From the NCBI GenBank assembly GCA_022606425.2, contig JAHDVF020000978.1, positions 186,001 through 250,000 of the forward strand: a DNA stretch of 64,000 bases, in the 5' to 3' direction. This DNA is from Lepidostoma basale (lineage: Eukaryota > Arthropoda > Insecta > Trichoptera > Lepidostomatidae). Of this stretch, positions 1 through 10,454 are shown piece after piece. The notes under the pieces were generated by a model that saw nothing but the letters and a program-made list of their open reading frames with translations, did not search any database and had not been told where the DNA came from. Numbering within the stretch: the stretch's first letter is position 1; every line of letters starts with the position of its first letter. Both the position numbers and the translations under genes were made by a program.

Positions 1-190
1 GGTCCTCCACTGACTTCTGTCCCTGACCGTTCCTCTCCATTCCCCAGCTCCTTCCATTTTCTTATAATTTTCTTCCACGCAATCCACTCATCTTTTCCTC
101 GGCCTACCTCTTAGTCTCTTTTCGCAGGGCACCCATCTAAATATCACTTGTGGTGTTCTACCCTCTGGCATTATTTCTACGTGGTCAGCT
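1..190 (-). pseudogene. LINE reverse-transcriptase C-terminal fragment (family L-H)
   Basis: On the minus strand one frame reads RWVPCEKRLRGRPRKR, a stop, then VDCVEENYKKMEGAGEWR and VRDRSQWRT. The GRPRK-(R/T)W and DR-QWR pattern is the usual C-terminus of insect endonuclease/reverse-transcriptase LINE proteins. The fragment runs off the window edge and has an in-frame TGA, so it is a relic. A short copy of the same family is at 8660-8762. Clade not assignable from the sequence alone. Confidence 0.5.
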
Positions 191-570
191 CACCGTAGGC
201 GTTGAGACTTGGTACTAACCTGGTTAATTAGTACTAAGTAGTAACAGTAGTAGTAAGTTCAAGATTTAATTTGATTCTGTAAATCCCATCCTCCAGCTTG
301 AAAAACCATGGTGGAGAGAGGATAACCTTGTCTTACTCCGGATTCAATCATGAAATCGTCCGAAAGCTAATTTAGTATAGTTCATTAATTACGGCTTTTG
401 ATTCAGACAATGTGATGGCCACTAGTGTCTGTAGTTTTGGTGGCACTCCTAGTAATTTTAGAATGTACAACATTGTTTCCCGGTTAATACTTTCAAAATC
501 TGTGTAAAGTCAATAAACAGGTGGTATAGTGGAATGTTGTTATCATACGTTTTCCCATGGTTTGCCTCAA
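191..570. other. no recognisable feature
   Basis: AT-rich sequence with a short run of TAG/AGT triplets near 225-255. No convincing ORF, RNA gene or repeat family was recognised. Confidence 0.4.
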
Positions 571-750
571 GAAAAATATAAATCAAATATTGAATGTCGG
601 CCATGTGAGGAATCAGAGAAATTGACGCGCGTGCATGACACGATGTATGATTGTTGAGAAATCGAGAGAAATATGTCACGAAAGAAAAGTGTGGGAGTCC
701 ATTATTTCTGGTTTCCCTTCGGAGAGACGGCGTGATGGTCTAACCAGTTA
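571..750 (+). pseudogene. 3' end of a TTAG-tailed LINE (family L-A)
   Basis: The plus strand encodes a broken version of the family C-terminus (QILNVGHVRN, RACMTRCM, EKSREICHERKVW), with a stop inside. It ends at the conserved GGCGTGATGG that carries the family stop codon. Only the last ~60 codons survive, typical of 5' truncation during target-primed reverse transcription. Better copies are at 21010-21359, 45492-45972 and 48070-48825. Confidence 0.75.
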
Positions 751-1671
751 TGTCATTATAAAGATAAGCGTGTGTGAGTTAGGTTAGGTAAGGTTATAAT
801 GGAATAGAAAGTACCTTATTTTGTAAGTTGGATAGGTACTCTTTTGAAAAGATTTCCAAATTAAAGTTCTAATTTTTTTCCTTATAACACGATCTAGAAC
901 AATTTTACTGGCAAGCAAACTAAATTCTCCGGCATTCTAGAAATTGATTAAGCAGAGGCTCAGATTCAAAAGCCCGGTAAAAAATTGTAGAAGTGTCCTA
1001 CCGCAGACGATTACTTTTTCATGAAGGAGTTATATTTTATACATTGAATTTTGCGCTCCTAGTTTATGAAGTATAACTGTAGTGTCCGCAAGTTTGCAGG
1101 CAAGAATCCTCCTGTCGCCGGCAAGAACACGAAGGAGAGAAGAGCTTTTCGGACAATAAGATGGAAAATTGTCACGAGCGGCTTAACACTTTCTTCCTAT
1201 CTGAAGGACAAATTAAACCGGGGGAAAAATCGTGAAAGTTTGTAATTGAACAAATAACAACTAGGATAACTAAAAGTAGGTACTATATAAACTGTGTTGA
1301 AGTAATAGATTATTTAAATAAATTCAGGCTCAATTAAACGTATATTTTTAATTATTTTTTCTAAGCCTGTTGATTAGTACAATTTCAAATGGCTATGAAG
1401 TCTTACTTGTCTTATGTAAATTTGACCATAAACCGAAAAAAAAAAATTCTGAAACAATTTTTTTTCCTTCTCCATTTCTTTTTTGCTGATGGGCCTGATG
1501 CAGGCTAAGACAAAACGCCTTCAGTTCTCTCTGTTCTTCGTACTTTGTACCGCCGAGTAAAAGTCTTCCCTTATCATCTTGTTAATCTGGTCACACCATC
1601 GCGCAGTAAGATACTTCCTGTTACAAAACTTTTTCCAGGTTACCTAGCTCTTTTCGGACAATTTTTTTTTT
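751..1671. other. unassigned AT-rich sequence
   Basis: No ORF, tRNA-like fold or known repeat was seen. The stretch around 1075-1215 is somewhat GC-richer (gtttgcaggcaagaatcctc) and looks unique. Confidence 0.4.
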
Positions 1672-1865
1672 CGTTGTATATAATAGGTCGTTTGAACCCA
1701 ATTACTGTATACAATTTATTATAGCTATTATATTGATTCTTATGACATGTGATAGGTAGCCAATCTATCGCCATTTAATTGTCACGAGAATTCTACACCA
1801 GACCAAAGACAGTATGACAATCACACAGCCATCGCCGGGAATCGAACCCGGGACCTTCGGTATGG
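1672..1865 (-). mobile_element. tRNA-derived SINE (family S1), head-truncated
   Basis: Read on the minus strand it carries the box B-like segment (GGTCCCGGGTTCGATTCC), the body with ACAATTAAATGGCGATAG and the tail ending in TATACAACG plus an A run. The box A half is missing: the copy stops at the anticodon-arm region, where a Jockey-like LINE begins at 1866. Antisense SINE sequence therefore supplies the spurious first residues of the neighbouring open frame. Fuller copies are at 12661-12890 and 54937-55165. Confidence 0.8.
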
Positions 1866-2640
1866 ATGTCAAAAAGATAAAGGATCTTGGTATCGTTTAT
1901 GAAAGTAGGCTGACTTTCCATGCTCACATCGAGAAAATATGTGGAGTTGCACTGAAAATGTTGGGATTTATTTTCCGAACTGGTAGAGTTTTCAAGAATC
2001 CCTATGTTTTGCGAATTTTGTACAACTCATTGGTTCGGAGCCGGCTCGAGTGTGGCTCGGTGATATGGAGTCCCCACGAGGCGAGATACTCGCTCATGTT
2101 AGAGAGGGTTCAGAAAAGATTTCTGAGATATCTCTACATGAGGGAGTTTGGTAGGTATCCGTGGCTTTATCCCACTGCATTCCTCTTGGGCATGCTGGGG
2201 ACCAATAGTTTACAGATAAGAAGGGATGGGTGCACACTTACCCATTTCTTCAGACTTATCAGGGGATTCTTTGAGAACTCCATCATCTTGGAGGCTATCC
2301 ATCTTTATGTTCCGGATGGCTATCTTCGACAGCGTCAGCACAGACTGTTTTATCTCCCAGCATGCAGAACCAACCTGCCTCTGGTGATGCCGGTGGGGAG
2401 AGCAATCAAACTGCTGAACATGATCGCTTCGGAGATCGATGTCTTTCATATTCGTGAAAGTACATTCAGAAGACAAATACTCTTGACTTTGGAGAGTATT
2501 TTGTATTCCTAATGTCGAACCATCTCTCATGCGTTCCTGGTATTATATATTCCTTATGTTTTACCTGTTCTCAATAGATGCCTTAAACTATAAAAAATGT
2601 TTGTAATGTCTTTTGAGAAAATAAACTGATTTGATTTGAA
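1866..2640 (+). pseudogene. Jockey-like non-LTR retrotransposon, RT C-terminus and 3' UTR
   Basis: About 215 codons are open from KKIKDLGIVYESRLTFHAHI onwards, through ILYNSLVRSRLECGSVIWSP and LERVQKRFLRYL, to a stop at 2512. Those three blocks are the hallmark of the region downstream of the RT catalytic domain in Jockey-clade LINEs. The 3' UTR ends with a polyadenylation-like AAATAAACTGATTTGATTT, as Jockey elements often do. The upstream endonuclease and catalytic RT domains are absent, so it is dead. A second broken copy of this 3' end is at 60185-60315 plus 61054-61185. Confidence 0.8.
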
Positions 2641-3465
2641 AGAATTTTTACAAAATAAACACAATACTCGCCGACTGCATATTACAGATAGTCTTGTTAT
2701 TTTGAGCTTATTGAAGACCGATTTGTTTATGCTTTTTGCAATCCTCGTGATCTTCAACATGTGACGTCAACACCAGATTTTAAAGGTGTCAATCCTGGCG
2801 TGGTCACTGGATTTTACTGTCTTAGTTTCAGTAGCGAAAAGAAATGGGACAATAATGATGAGCATAATTTTAATCTTATTGGAATTGGAAATACCTGGAT
2901 CTTTCCAAACTCCGTTCAGTCGAGTTATTTATTTATTTTCTTCCCACACCCACTCTCGTGTGGGAATTAATATTGACTTGACAATTCTCGAGTAAAACAC
3001 TTAAAAAATAAAACATTCTTTTAAATTTTAGAAAACCTTTGGGCATTTAATTTAAGGCTTAATTTAACTTTTTGTATCATTTTTAAGATCAATATTTTAT
3101 AAAAATATGGTTTACGGCAATAACATTTAATTTTGTAATGGGTCTGAATTTGTCCGTAACATAAATTCGATTCTTAAACGTAATGTGCACGCTCTATAAG
3201 GCTATGCTGACCTTCCTTGTACGTATCTCTTCACCATCGACAGTAATTCAGAACGCATGAAACCTTAGTGCGATCCTCACGCTTCGCTTGTACCATTAAA
3301 CTAATCTTAAATAAGCAAACAAGAGATATTCTCTATTCAACATAAGCACACATTCTCTTGTGTATTGTAGTGGCTTATACACATTAACAAGCTTTATACT
3401 CGTATACTATTATCAAAATAAAGAAATGGTCATAAACAAGGAAAAATCATCACGCCATTTCCCGC
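2641..3465. other. unassigned AT-rich sequence
   Basis: Nothing recognisable; short open frames here lack homology cues and compositional support. Confidence 0.35.
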
Positions 3466-3823
3466 AAAGGTACATTAGCTCTCTATTGGCTCTGGCTCTC
3501 TGTAGTACGTCTTCATTACTGATCCTATCGGTCCACGGTATGCGGAGCATTCTGTGTTATATCCACATCTCGAACGCTTCCAGCCGGTTCATTTGATTCA
3601 CTTTCAGATTCCAGGTTTCGCAGCCATATAGTAAAACAGAACATACATAACATTTAATCATTCTTTGTCGGAGTTTCAAGTTAAGATTATTGTTGCAAAA
3701 GAATGTTCTCATTTTATCAAATGCTGCTCGTGCAACTTCAATTCTGCATTTTAGTTCAATGTCCGGGTCAAGAGTTTTAGTGATAATGCCGCCAAGGTAA
3801 ATATTATCATTGTATTCTATCAA
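3466..3823 (-). pseudogene. LINE RT C-terminal fragment (family L-B, GAA tail)
   Basis: The minus strand reads YLGGIITKTLDPD, CRIEVARAAFDKM, KCYVCSVLLYGCETW, LEAFEMWI, then a stop and RMLRIPWTDRISNEDVLQRA. This YLG / LLYG-ETW / EAFEMW / R-PWT-R series is the standard post-catalytic region of endonuclease/RT LINE proteins. One in-frame stop follows WI. The same downstream peptide recurs at 59160-59225, joined to the GAA-tailed 3' end, which links this piece to family L-B. Confidence 0.75.
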
Positions 3824-3989
3824 AATTCTTTATTACTTCAAAAGTATAAAAAAATATTTACGAGGTTCCAATTTATTTTCTAGCACTTGAGAATAAAAAA
3901 AGGGTCCAATATTTGTTTCCGAAAGAAAACTTCTTAAATATCTTGCAAGATTTGCCGCTTTTCGAACATTTTGTGATTTCCCGGAGACT

Positions 3990-4080
3990 CAACCTGGCCG
4001 AAGGGGTTTATCCCGGGGGTGTCGCCGCCGCAAGATAAATTACGGGCGGGAAACTTTGGCGGCGTTTGACAAAAACTTGT
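3990..4080. other. GC-rich unique island
   Basis: A local GC-rich block (cccgggggtgtcgccgccgc, then gggcgggaaactttggcggc) in otherwise AT-rich DNA. No ORF or splice sites; possibly a conserved non-coding element. Confidence 0.3.
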
Positions 4081-4252
4081 ACACTAATGCTCCTTACAAA
4101 TAATAACCGTCTCATATTGTGCATGCAATATATTCATTCCCCGCTTAGCTAAAATATTTCTACCACGTGGAACGGCTACACAAGGGTTCTCTATGAAAAT
4201 ACAGCTATTCGACATATAGGGATTTCAATTAAGACATTTTTCTAGGCGTTCA

Positions 4253-4412
4253 TGACCTTCGTTCGATTCCGCGTGCCATACAGTGTGATTGTCACACTGT
4301 ATTTGTCTTTAGTGTGGTGTAGAATTCACGTGACAATAAAATGGCGATAGATTAGCACCTATCACATGTCATGAGAATCTCTATGATAGCTATAACAATA
4401 CTTTTTTGATTG
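4253..4412 (+). mobile_element. SINE S1, head-truncated
   Basis: Plus-strand copy beginning at the box B region (ACCTTCGTTCGATTCC) and running through GTGTGATTGTCACACTG, GTGTAGAATTCACGTGACAA and ATCACATGTCATGAGAATC. The tRNA-like 5' half with box A is lost. Same family as 12661-12890. Confidence 0.7.
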
Positions 4413-4469
4413 ATTTGGCTCATTCTGTTATGATGTAAAGAGCGATTCAACAAAATAATTATAATAATA

Positions 4470-4640
4470 ATTACAATAAAATATATATTTAATAACAATT
4501 AAATAAAAAGAATAAATATGAACAATACAGTAAGATAAAACATAAGATAATTAAAACAATTAGAACAATTAAAAAGAAAGAAGAAACATAAAGAAAAAGA
4601 TTAGTGAAAATTAGAAAAACAGAAAAGAAAATACCATATT
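4470..4640 (+). repeat. strand-biased A-rich low-complexity tract
   Basis: About 170 bases made largely of A with G and T and almost no C on this strand (ATAAAAAGAATAAATATG and AAAAAGAAAGAAGAAACATA). It lies against the left end of the TTAA-flanked element at 4643. It may be a degenerate tail of a lost retroelement. Confidence 0.4.
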
Positions 4641-4642
4641 AA

Positions 4643-5435
4643 CCCTTAACGTACCGTGTTCAAAACAAAACGCTTGCTCCCATGTGGTAAGTTCAGTTTA
4701 CCGCTAACTTTATCTAAATATCAAGCATATGACTAGATGAATCAAATTTTAATTTATGTCATCTTGTAGGGAATTTCATTAGGAATAGATCGATATCTAT
4801 AACATACATGGATTATTTGAAAAACATATCATTATTATTTTTTTTCTGGAACCATGCGATTTCTGATATGTAATGCGTCACAACACACGATTGACTAAAC
4901 GTCAGGTAAATACTTGTCTTGCGGCCGGCGGCCGGCGCGGGCGGGGCGAAACTTTACGAGATTTTACGTATGATAAAGGCACCTAGGCAAAATGTATAAG
5001 TACGTTCAAGACAACGAGTACGTATTAATATTTGTCCCTTTTGGTAAAGTGTTAATATTTTCACAGTTCTGATATTATTAAGTTGCGTGCTGCGTTTCGT
5101 CCACAGTCGATATTATTACGTACCTATGAAAAGGTCAAACATATAATTTATAATGCGTTCAAAACAGCGAGTAAGTATTTGTCACTTTTGATAAAGTTGT
5201 AAATATTAGCAAAACAAATTCTACCTTAACACGAATGAAGGTGAGGGCAGTCTTAGAAAATATTTTTTTTTGGGATGAAGGAAGTAATTTTTTGCTTTTT
5301 TTTTTATTACGAAATATTGAGAACACTTCAATGGAGGATTACAATTTTTTTTATAATATTAGGGTCCATAGGTTTTAAGAAAATCAACTTTAAATTGGCA
5401 GTGGAAACTCAATTTACCACATGGCAACGCGACGG
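4643..5435. mobile_element. candidate piggyBac-like non-autonomous element
   Basis: The ends are TTAA-CCC and CGG-TTAA (4639-4642 and 5436-5439). Near both ends lies an inverted repeat of about 35 bp: CCATGTGGTAAGTTCAGTTT on the left, and the complement of a similar CCATGTGGTAAATTGAGTTT on the right. Flanking TTAA and inverted ends suit the piggyBac superfamily. There is no transposase. The interior has a GC-rich block (gcggccggcggccggcgcgg at 4921) and a degenerate direct repeat (around 5002-5055 and 5152-5212). The left terminus is uncertain because a second TTAA lies at 4646. Confidence 0.45.
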
Positions 5436-5639
5436 TTAATATATAAGATATAGATGCTTTCTGATCGTAGCCTCACTATCGTGGAAAATGTACACATCCA
5501 AAGATCTACGGTTTTCAAATAAATAAAATTAAACTTCGTATATTAACAATACTATATTTTTCGATTTGCAGATATGTTTCGATTTTTAATCAATGTTTTT
5601 CGATGCACAAATCTTAACATACCAATAACACAACAATAC

Positions 5640-6175
5640 AAAGTGAAAGTGATTATAAAAGAAGTTTCTGTATTTAAAATTTATAACATTGTTATAATAT
5701 TACAATTTATTTTTATTCACTGTTTCGCCAACTGATGTTGGCATCATCAGATGTTACAATAAACTAAAGTAACAAATTAAAAGACTTACTATTTATAGGG
5801 CAAAAAACTCATCAGTGTAGTTAATCATAGTTAAAATTAAGTATGCGAAATCTGTTGACAATTTTACAAACAAATATAGCAAAAGTTGGAAAAAACAGTG
5901 ATTAGAGGGGACAATTATACATACAAAAAATGAAAGGGTATTGTCACAGTTAATATTAATTAGGTGAAGAAACTACAAATAATTTTATTACAAGCAAACA
6001 TTATAAAAGTGGGAAAACCAGTAATTAGAAAGAACAATTATACATGGAATAATGGAAGAATAGGAATAAAGGAACAAAAATGAATTGTGATTTTAAAATA
6101 AACAGTGTTATACATTTTATAAGTAATAATGTTGAAGTATCATAGTGTTTCGGCCAAAACAATGGACTAGAAAAC
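5640..6175. mobile_element. Penelope-like element remnant, hairpin family P4
   Basis: The left part (about 5690-5770) is a P4 arm with a hammerhead core. The middle (5930-6120) resembles the 3' non-coding region beside the GIY-YIG fragment at 48850-49390: both have A/TTAGAA-GAACAAT-ATACAT and GG(G)A-ACAAAAATG. The right edge is the P4 terminal motif GTTGAAGTATCATAGTGTTT CGGCC. Internal coding sequence is lost. Confidence 0.6.
5715..5750 (-). ncRNA. hammerhead ribozyme core, family P4 (helix III decayed)
   Basis: Minus strand: CTGATGA, one extra T, GCCAAC-ATCA-GTTGGC (perfect 6-bp helix II), then GAAACAG. All core positions on this side are intact. The self-complementary helix III of the family (ACAGCTGT) has lost bases, so the cleavage site is probably gone. 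Confidence 0.65.
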
Positions 6176-6177
6176 AC

Positions 6178-6400
6178 TCTTCTACTTCTGGTGCCATCAC
6201 TGCAACAAAAGCATCTCTGTCTTGAAACAGGTTATACCACTCTTGTCATTCCTGTCCATTATCTTATACATTATTTTGCGGCTAGGACAACTGCCTTCTA
6301 CCTCAGCGTCTCTCTGTTTGGCCCATAATTATCAGCCAAAGAAACTGGTATATTTCTCCCCTTAGCGCATAACCCAAATATGAAACCTTTCTTACATAAT
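6178..6400 (-). pseudogene. 3' end of GAA-tailed LINE (family L-B)
   Basis: Minus-strand peptide traces such as LFQDRDAFVAVMA match the family C-terminus (Q-DRDAFAAVIANVG at 58888-59225). Stops and indels interrupt it. The copy abuts the P4 terminal motif at 6131-6175. Confidence 0.6.
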
Positions 6401-7196
6401 TATAGTGAATAATTTCTGAAGATTAAATGGTCCACATTGATAAATAATTGATCGAAAAATAACAGCGTTAGTGGCGTTTGAATGAATCGATCACCACTTT
6501 CATTCAAATAAATGAATACATGTATACAAAGGAAACGGTCCGGAAAAACGGGAATTCCTTAAATTGAATGGAGAGAAAATCTGATGGAATCTTTTGTGCT
6601 CTTTTCATCCGCTTATATTATTTACTTAGTTCGGATTATTGATTCCTAATCATTAATTTCAGAACATTCAAATTGTGACGCAATCACGTTATTCCGTAAA
6701 TAACGTCTTATACTAACAAACTTATCATCACGCTGTCTTTCTAAAGGGATAGACAGTTGCAATACGGCGGTTTTCTAGCATACTTTTCTCGCGTCCTCAA
6801 CATTCAAGAATCATGTCATTTAACTCACGTCGATTTTTCTGACGCATCACGATGGCGACATCTAAACAAGTATTTTTTTTAATGAATTATAACACTATTT
6901 TTTCCGTTTTTTGAGTTTATTTTTTTGACATATCGAAGGTTTTACACACCTCCATCATATCAAATTCAAATAGACTCTTAATGGAAAAAACAATGTTTTG
7001 ATTCATTAGAAAAGTCATTATGGAATTTCACACTGTTGAGAACGTTTAGTTTGAAATTTGAATATTCGATTTGTCTAATTTTATAATCCTTAAACCATTT
7101 TTCATGGTTCCTTTGATCTTAAAGTAGGTATTAATAGAATTGAAGAAGCAACGCTCACAGTATAAATATGAAGTGTTCACAAAGATCACTCTTGAA
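6401..7196. other. unassigned AT-rich sequence
   Basis: No recognisable gene or repeat. A degenerate L-A-like fragment may lie around 6723-6850 (atcacgctgtctttctaaag and tactttctcgcgtcctcaacattc, minus strand). Confidence 0.35.
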
Positions 7197-7208
7197 TATT
7201 AAAACAAA

Positions 7209-7376
7209 ACTAACTAACTAACTAACCATCACGCCGTCTCCCCGAAAGGGTAGGCAGAAAGAATGGACTGTCACACTTTAACCGATGCGGCACTCCATCC
7301 TTCTCTTTTCGCCCCGCGGGAGACGGGGTGTAATGGGTTGCGAACCTCATCGCCACCAATAGGCATCTCCCGAAAT
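7209..7376 (-). mobile_element. SINE S2 with perfect 12-bp target-site duplication
   Basis: Minus-strand copy ending in a (TTAG)n tail at the low-coordinate side and truncated at the 5' side after GGGAGATGCCTATTGGTGG. It is flanked by TATTAAAACAAA at 7197-7208 and again at 7377-7388, a clean 12-bp TSD, which shows retrotransposition. The last ~60 bp are shared with the L-A LINE 3' end, so it probably used that LINE's machinery. Confidence 0.85.
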
Positions 7377-7388
7377 TATTAAAACAAA

Positions 7389-8040
7389 TATTAAAATATT
7401 AAAACAAATCATGCTTAAATGTATTTTGAACCTTAGAATTTTCAGATATGACTTGTTGATTGAGTTTTTTGTATCTACACATCGTTCTGAAGCAGCTTAC
7501 AGAATATTTACTTTGAAATCCCAAGTTATTCAAATAATCTTATGAGTACTAGTAACTACATAATGATATCCATGGATGGTTTCTGGAATAAAAACTCCAC
7601 TCCAGTTTTTGGAATGAATTTAATTCTGAGATTAGCATCACAATAATCAATACCGATTATTGAGTTTAACGATAAGTACAATTTAGGAAATTTGACTTAT
7701 TTACCTATAATATCCAAAAAAATAGTCAACAAACAAATTATAAATTTTATGAAAAAGTGTCGAAAAATAATTATACGAGTATGCCATTGTTCATAATCAA
7801 ACATTAGCTGTTTTTACCGCAGGGCCACTAATTTTTTTTATTAATCGTATGCAGTATTATTTACAAAAGTTATTTAATATAAGCGGTCACTTATATTTAT
7901 ATAATTGTTATGAACATACATGATTATATGCAATTTATTTTATGCTACAAAATCAGAAATGAAGTTTAAGCAATAAATTCCTGTTTTGAATAAGTATTAT
8001 ATAACTGCACTCAAGTTTACAACAGTGTATTAAAAATTAT
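7389..8040. other. unassigned AT-rich sequence
   Basis: Very AT-rich with no supported feature. Confidence 0.35.
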
Positions 8041-8160
8041 ACAGACATGTTTCGGTTGTGACCTTATATTTTTCGATTTACAAAATTTTAACATCATGTA
8101 CAAAATTTAAATTTTGTACATCGAAAACGGTTAGGTCACAACCTATATGTCAGTAAAATT
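8041..8160. repeat. short hairpin repeat with GAAACATGTC motif, core degenerate
   Basis: An imperfect inverted repeat centred near 8105 (arms around ACAAAATTTAAATTTTGT and GACATGTTTCGG...GTTAGGTCACAACC). GAAACATGTC is kept in one arm and TATATGTC replaces it in the other. No CTGANGA can be aligned, so it is a decayed relative of the hammerhead hairpins. A similar arm lies at about 5550-5620. Confidence 0.4.
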
Positions 8161-8659
8161 ACGAGTACTAAGTTCAGTTTTATTTATTTAATTCGAAGTG
8201 AAGGCGAATATAGAAGAGAATATATTACTTGTTTTAAAATTGCATCTCAATTTCTTAAACCACTCAATGAAATACAGTTCAACCGAGCAGAAGTCATCAA
8301 AGGGTGCTCTACTGCTAGAGGTTCGATCATTCGTTTCGAGTAATATCGAGTTTGCTCTCCTTTCGACCGTAGGCGTAGGTTAGTCTATTAGCCAGACCGA
8401 AATACAGAGAGTAGGGATGGGCTTAAATGTTTTAGACAGCAGTTTTGGATGCTGTATAATCTTATTAAAAGATAACCAAACTTATTAATATTTTTGAATG
8501 ATTTATTTACGACTATTCTTTAATTTGCATCAATTCTAGAAAAATATTTAATTTAAGAAAAAAAAATTGTTTTTGTTATATTATATACTATAATATTTTA
8601 CTTCTACTTAAAATGTTTTAAGATTAAAAATTGTAATAGTTTTATATTATTTCATGCTA

Positions 8660-8762
8660 AGATCAGGAGAATGTAAAAAGATGATCAGGGACAGAAACCA
8701 ATGGAGAACTGATGTAGAGGAGGCCAAGTCCCACATCGGGATGGAGCGCCGAGAAGAAAAAA
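8660..8762 (+). pseudogene. 3' end of LINE family L-H
   Basis: Plus strand reads CKKMIRDRNQWRTDVEEAKS then HIGMERREE, the C-terminus of an endonuclease/RT LINE (DR-QWR--VEEAK-H-GM). It matches the relic at 1-190. It ends in GAAGAAAAAAA, a GAA/A-rich tail. Confidence 0.6.
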
Positions 8763-8769
8763 AAACGGT

Positions 8770-9595
8770 TTTGGAATAAAGATGGAAATAAAAATATATA
8801 TTTAACAAACAAATGTAAATGTTTCTCGTTTAAACAATCTGTCGATACTATGTTCGTGTGTATTTATATTATTACTAAATAATACATCGTGTCAATTAAA
8901 ATTTAACCCTGAACAGGCGTAAGTCATCTCTGCCTTGACAACAGAGTTTTGTCGCTGCGGTCGTATGGTACATGTGAGGTGACACGATGAATCATGTTGA
9001 ATCTTGTCTGTGGGATCTCCGTAAAATTACTTGTTAGTTAATGAAGCGATTAATATACACAGTGCCTTTTCAAAATAAAATATTGAAAGAATAACATATT
9101 CAAAAGATACAAAAGCTAGCGTCCGATAAAAGTTAATTCAAAAATCACTATAATCTTTTCACCTCACTTCTTCCTGTTACTTGGCGCCAGATATTTTGCT
9201 GATCAGCATCTTCTTAATGAAGGCCTAGAGCCTTTATACCCTTCTGGACATTAGTCAGTTAGGTCATTTGGGGTCTTCCTTTCCATTTCCTCCCCAATAG
9301 CCACGGAAAGGCACTTCTTTACGATCACGGTATTATCTTTCACGTGATTTGTATCGGATCGTTGATAGAGTTAATTTTTTGGTTATGAGTGCAATCTTAA
9401 AAATTCTTCTCATACTCGTATATCATTATATTTGTCTTTCAATACGACTCATCTTATTCATCGCAGCATGAATATTTCTGTCTATGGAGTTTCGATTAAT
9501 ATATATTTTTACTGTTTATTGTTCACTTAGATCTGAGATCATAATAAAATATATAAATTAATATTTCATTTCAGATTTCAATTAAATTATTAACT
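8770..9595. other. mostly unassigned; possible LINE shred at 9180-9330
   Basis: The region 9180-9330 has a LINE-like, GC-richer texture on the minus strand (ggggtcttcctttccatttc) but no alignable peptide. The rest shows nothing recognisable. Confidence 0.3.
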
Positions 9596-9930
9596 TCTTC
9601 TTCTTCTGGTGCCGTGTCAGGTCTACCCATTGTTGGCAATCACTGTCACGAAAACATCTCTGTATTACGCTACTTGGAACGGGTCCCCAACTCTCCTCAT
9701 TATGTAATTAATAAATGAGAACGTCTGTTTTCTGGAAGTTTTATTATGTTTCATGTGAATTCACAAAAAAAAAAAAAAATTCTAGAAAACAGACGTTTTC
9801 ATTCTTATTAATTATTTAGTAAGGAGTTTTATAATATTTCTCATTATATTCCGCAGCCAGAATAACTGCCTTCTCTCAACTTCCCCCGATTCCTCTATTT
9901 CGATTATGGTTATCAGTTATTTACAATAGA
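9596..9930 (-). pseudogene. GAA-tailed LINE 3' end (L-B) split by a hairpin insertion
   Basis: The minus-strand tail (TTCTTCTTCTTCTGGTGCCG in plus sense) and upstream coding trace match 58888-59225. The copy is interrupted by a P2 hairpin at 9704-9839, whose 8-bp TSD (CTCATTAT at 9696-9703 and 9840-9847) allows the LINE to be read across the insertion. Confidence 0.7.
9704..9839. mobile_element. P2 hairpin element, ribozyme-deleted, with 8-bp TSD
   Basis: The inverted arms (AACGTCTGTTTTCTGGAAGT and its complement) are separated only by a poly-A run, so the hammerhead-bearing centre is deleted. It sits in an older L-B LINE between two copies of CTCATTAT. The right end extends past the palindrome with GGAGTTTTATAATATTT, matching the right end of the P2 copy at 60316-61045. 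Confidence 0.75.
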
Positions 9931-9973
9931 CATTTTTTTAACTCGTAACCGAGTTAAAAGTTATAATACTGCC

Positions 9974-10005
9974 CTGAGAAAGCTTGGGTCCAAGCGAAAC
10001 TAGTT
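9974..10005 (+). ncRNA. hammerhead ribozyme-like core, family P3
   Basis: CTGAGAA (consensus CTGANGA with G8 changed to A), one extra A, GCTTGG-GT-CCAAGC (6-bp helix II), GAAAC, then TAGTT. Helix III ACTAGT is a perfect palindrome followed by T. It is the only P3 copy with this palindrome; others have ACCGGT or ACCAGT. The A8 change probably lowers or abolishes activity. Confidence 0.65.
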
Positions 10006-10129
10006 GGCATCAATTATTATAACCATCGTGGTAAAATACAAAGCTTTTTATTTATTTAATATTTTTTAAATGTCCAACCACAAACTGAGTGCTTCATATG
10101 AAAATTTAACTTAAAGTGTAACGTAGATT

Positions 10130-10315
10130 TTTACAGTTGGCAGCAATATGTTTTGTGTGATTTTGAGTAACAACGTGTGATTTCTCCTTCTCGACCGACA
10201 TTTCCGAGATTGTTGCAATCTTCAGGGTAATGTGGTGGTAACCACCAGAAAATGGAGACTGCAACGATTTCCGAAACGTCGGTCGAGAAGGAGAAATCAC
10301 ACGGTGTTAATGGCA
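10130..10315. repeat. P7 hairpin element
   Basis: Arms of about 60 bp (GTGTGATTTCTCCTTCTCGA and complement) face each other around 10235. Each arm holds a damaged hammerhead core; together they imply CTGAAGA-T-GGAGA-loop-TCTCC-GAAACGTC. A further relic of the family is at 54430-54464. Confidence 0.65.
10246..10280 (+). ncRNA. hammerhead relic, family P7
   Basis: CAGAAAA (for CTGAAGA), T, GGAGA, a 9-nt loop, TTTCC (one mismatch), GAAAC, GTC. Helix III is the 4-nt palindrome ACGT followed by C. Core changes make it likely inactive; the opposite arm (10197-10225, minus) keeps CTGAAGA but lost the 5' strand of helix II. Confidence 0.55.
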
Positions 10316-10454
10316 AATCATATTTCCATCAATAATTATGCCTAAGAAAATATAAATATTTCTTCTATGTTCTCCATACTTTGTGTTGTAGATGTTTAAT
10401 TTGTCTTTTTCTTTTTTATATACTTTGTATATACAACACTTTTTTTTTTAAACT

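Noticed and set aside
1814..1865. ATG start and first ~17 residues of the 232-codon frame
   Set aside because: They are antisense SINE S1 sequence (box B region) joined to the LINE; not a real start.
7201..7225. (TAAC/TTAG)n as telomere-like repeat
   Set aside because: It is a 4-mer tail of LINE/SINE copies with TSDs, not the insect TTAGG pentamer.
8041..8160. Active hammerhead in the 8.1-kb hairpin
   Set aside because: GAAACATGTC is present but no CTGANGA strand can be aligned in either arm.
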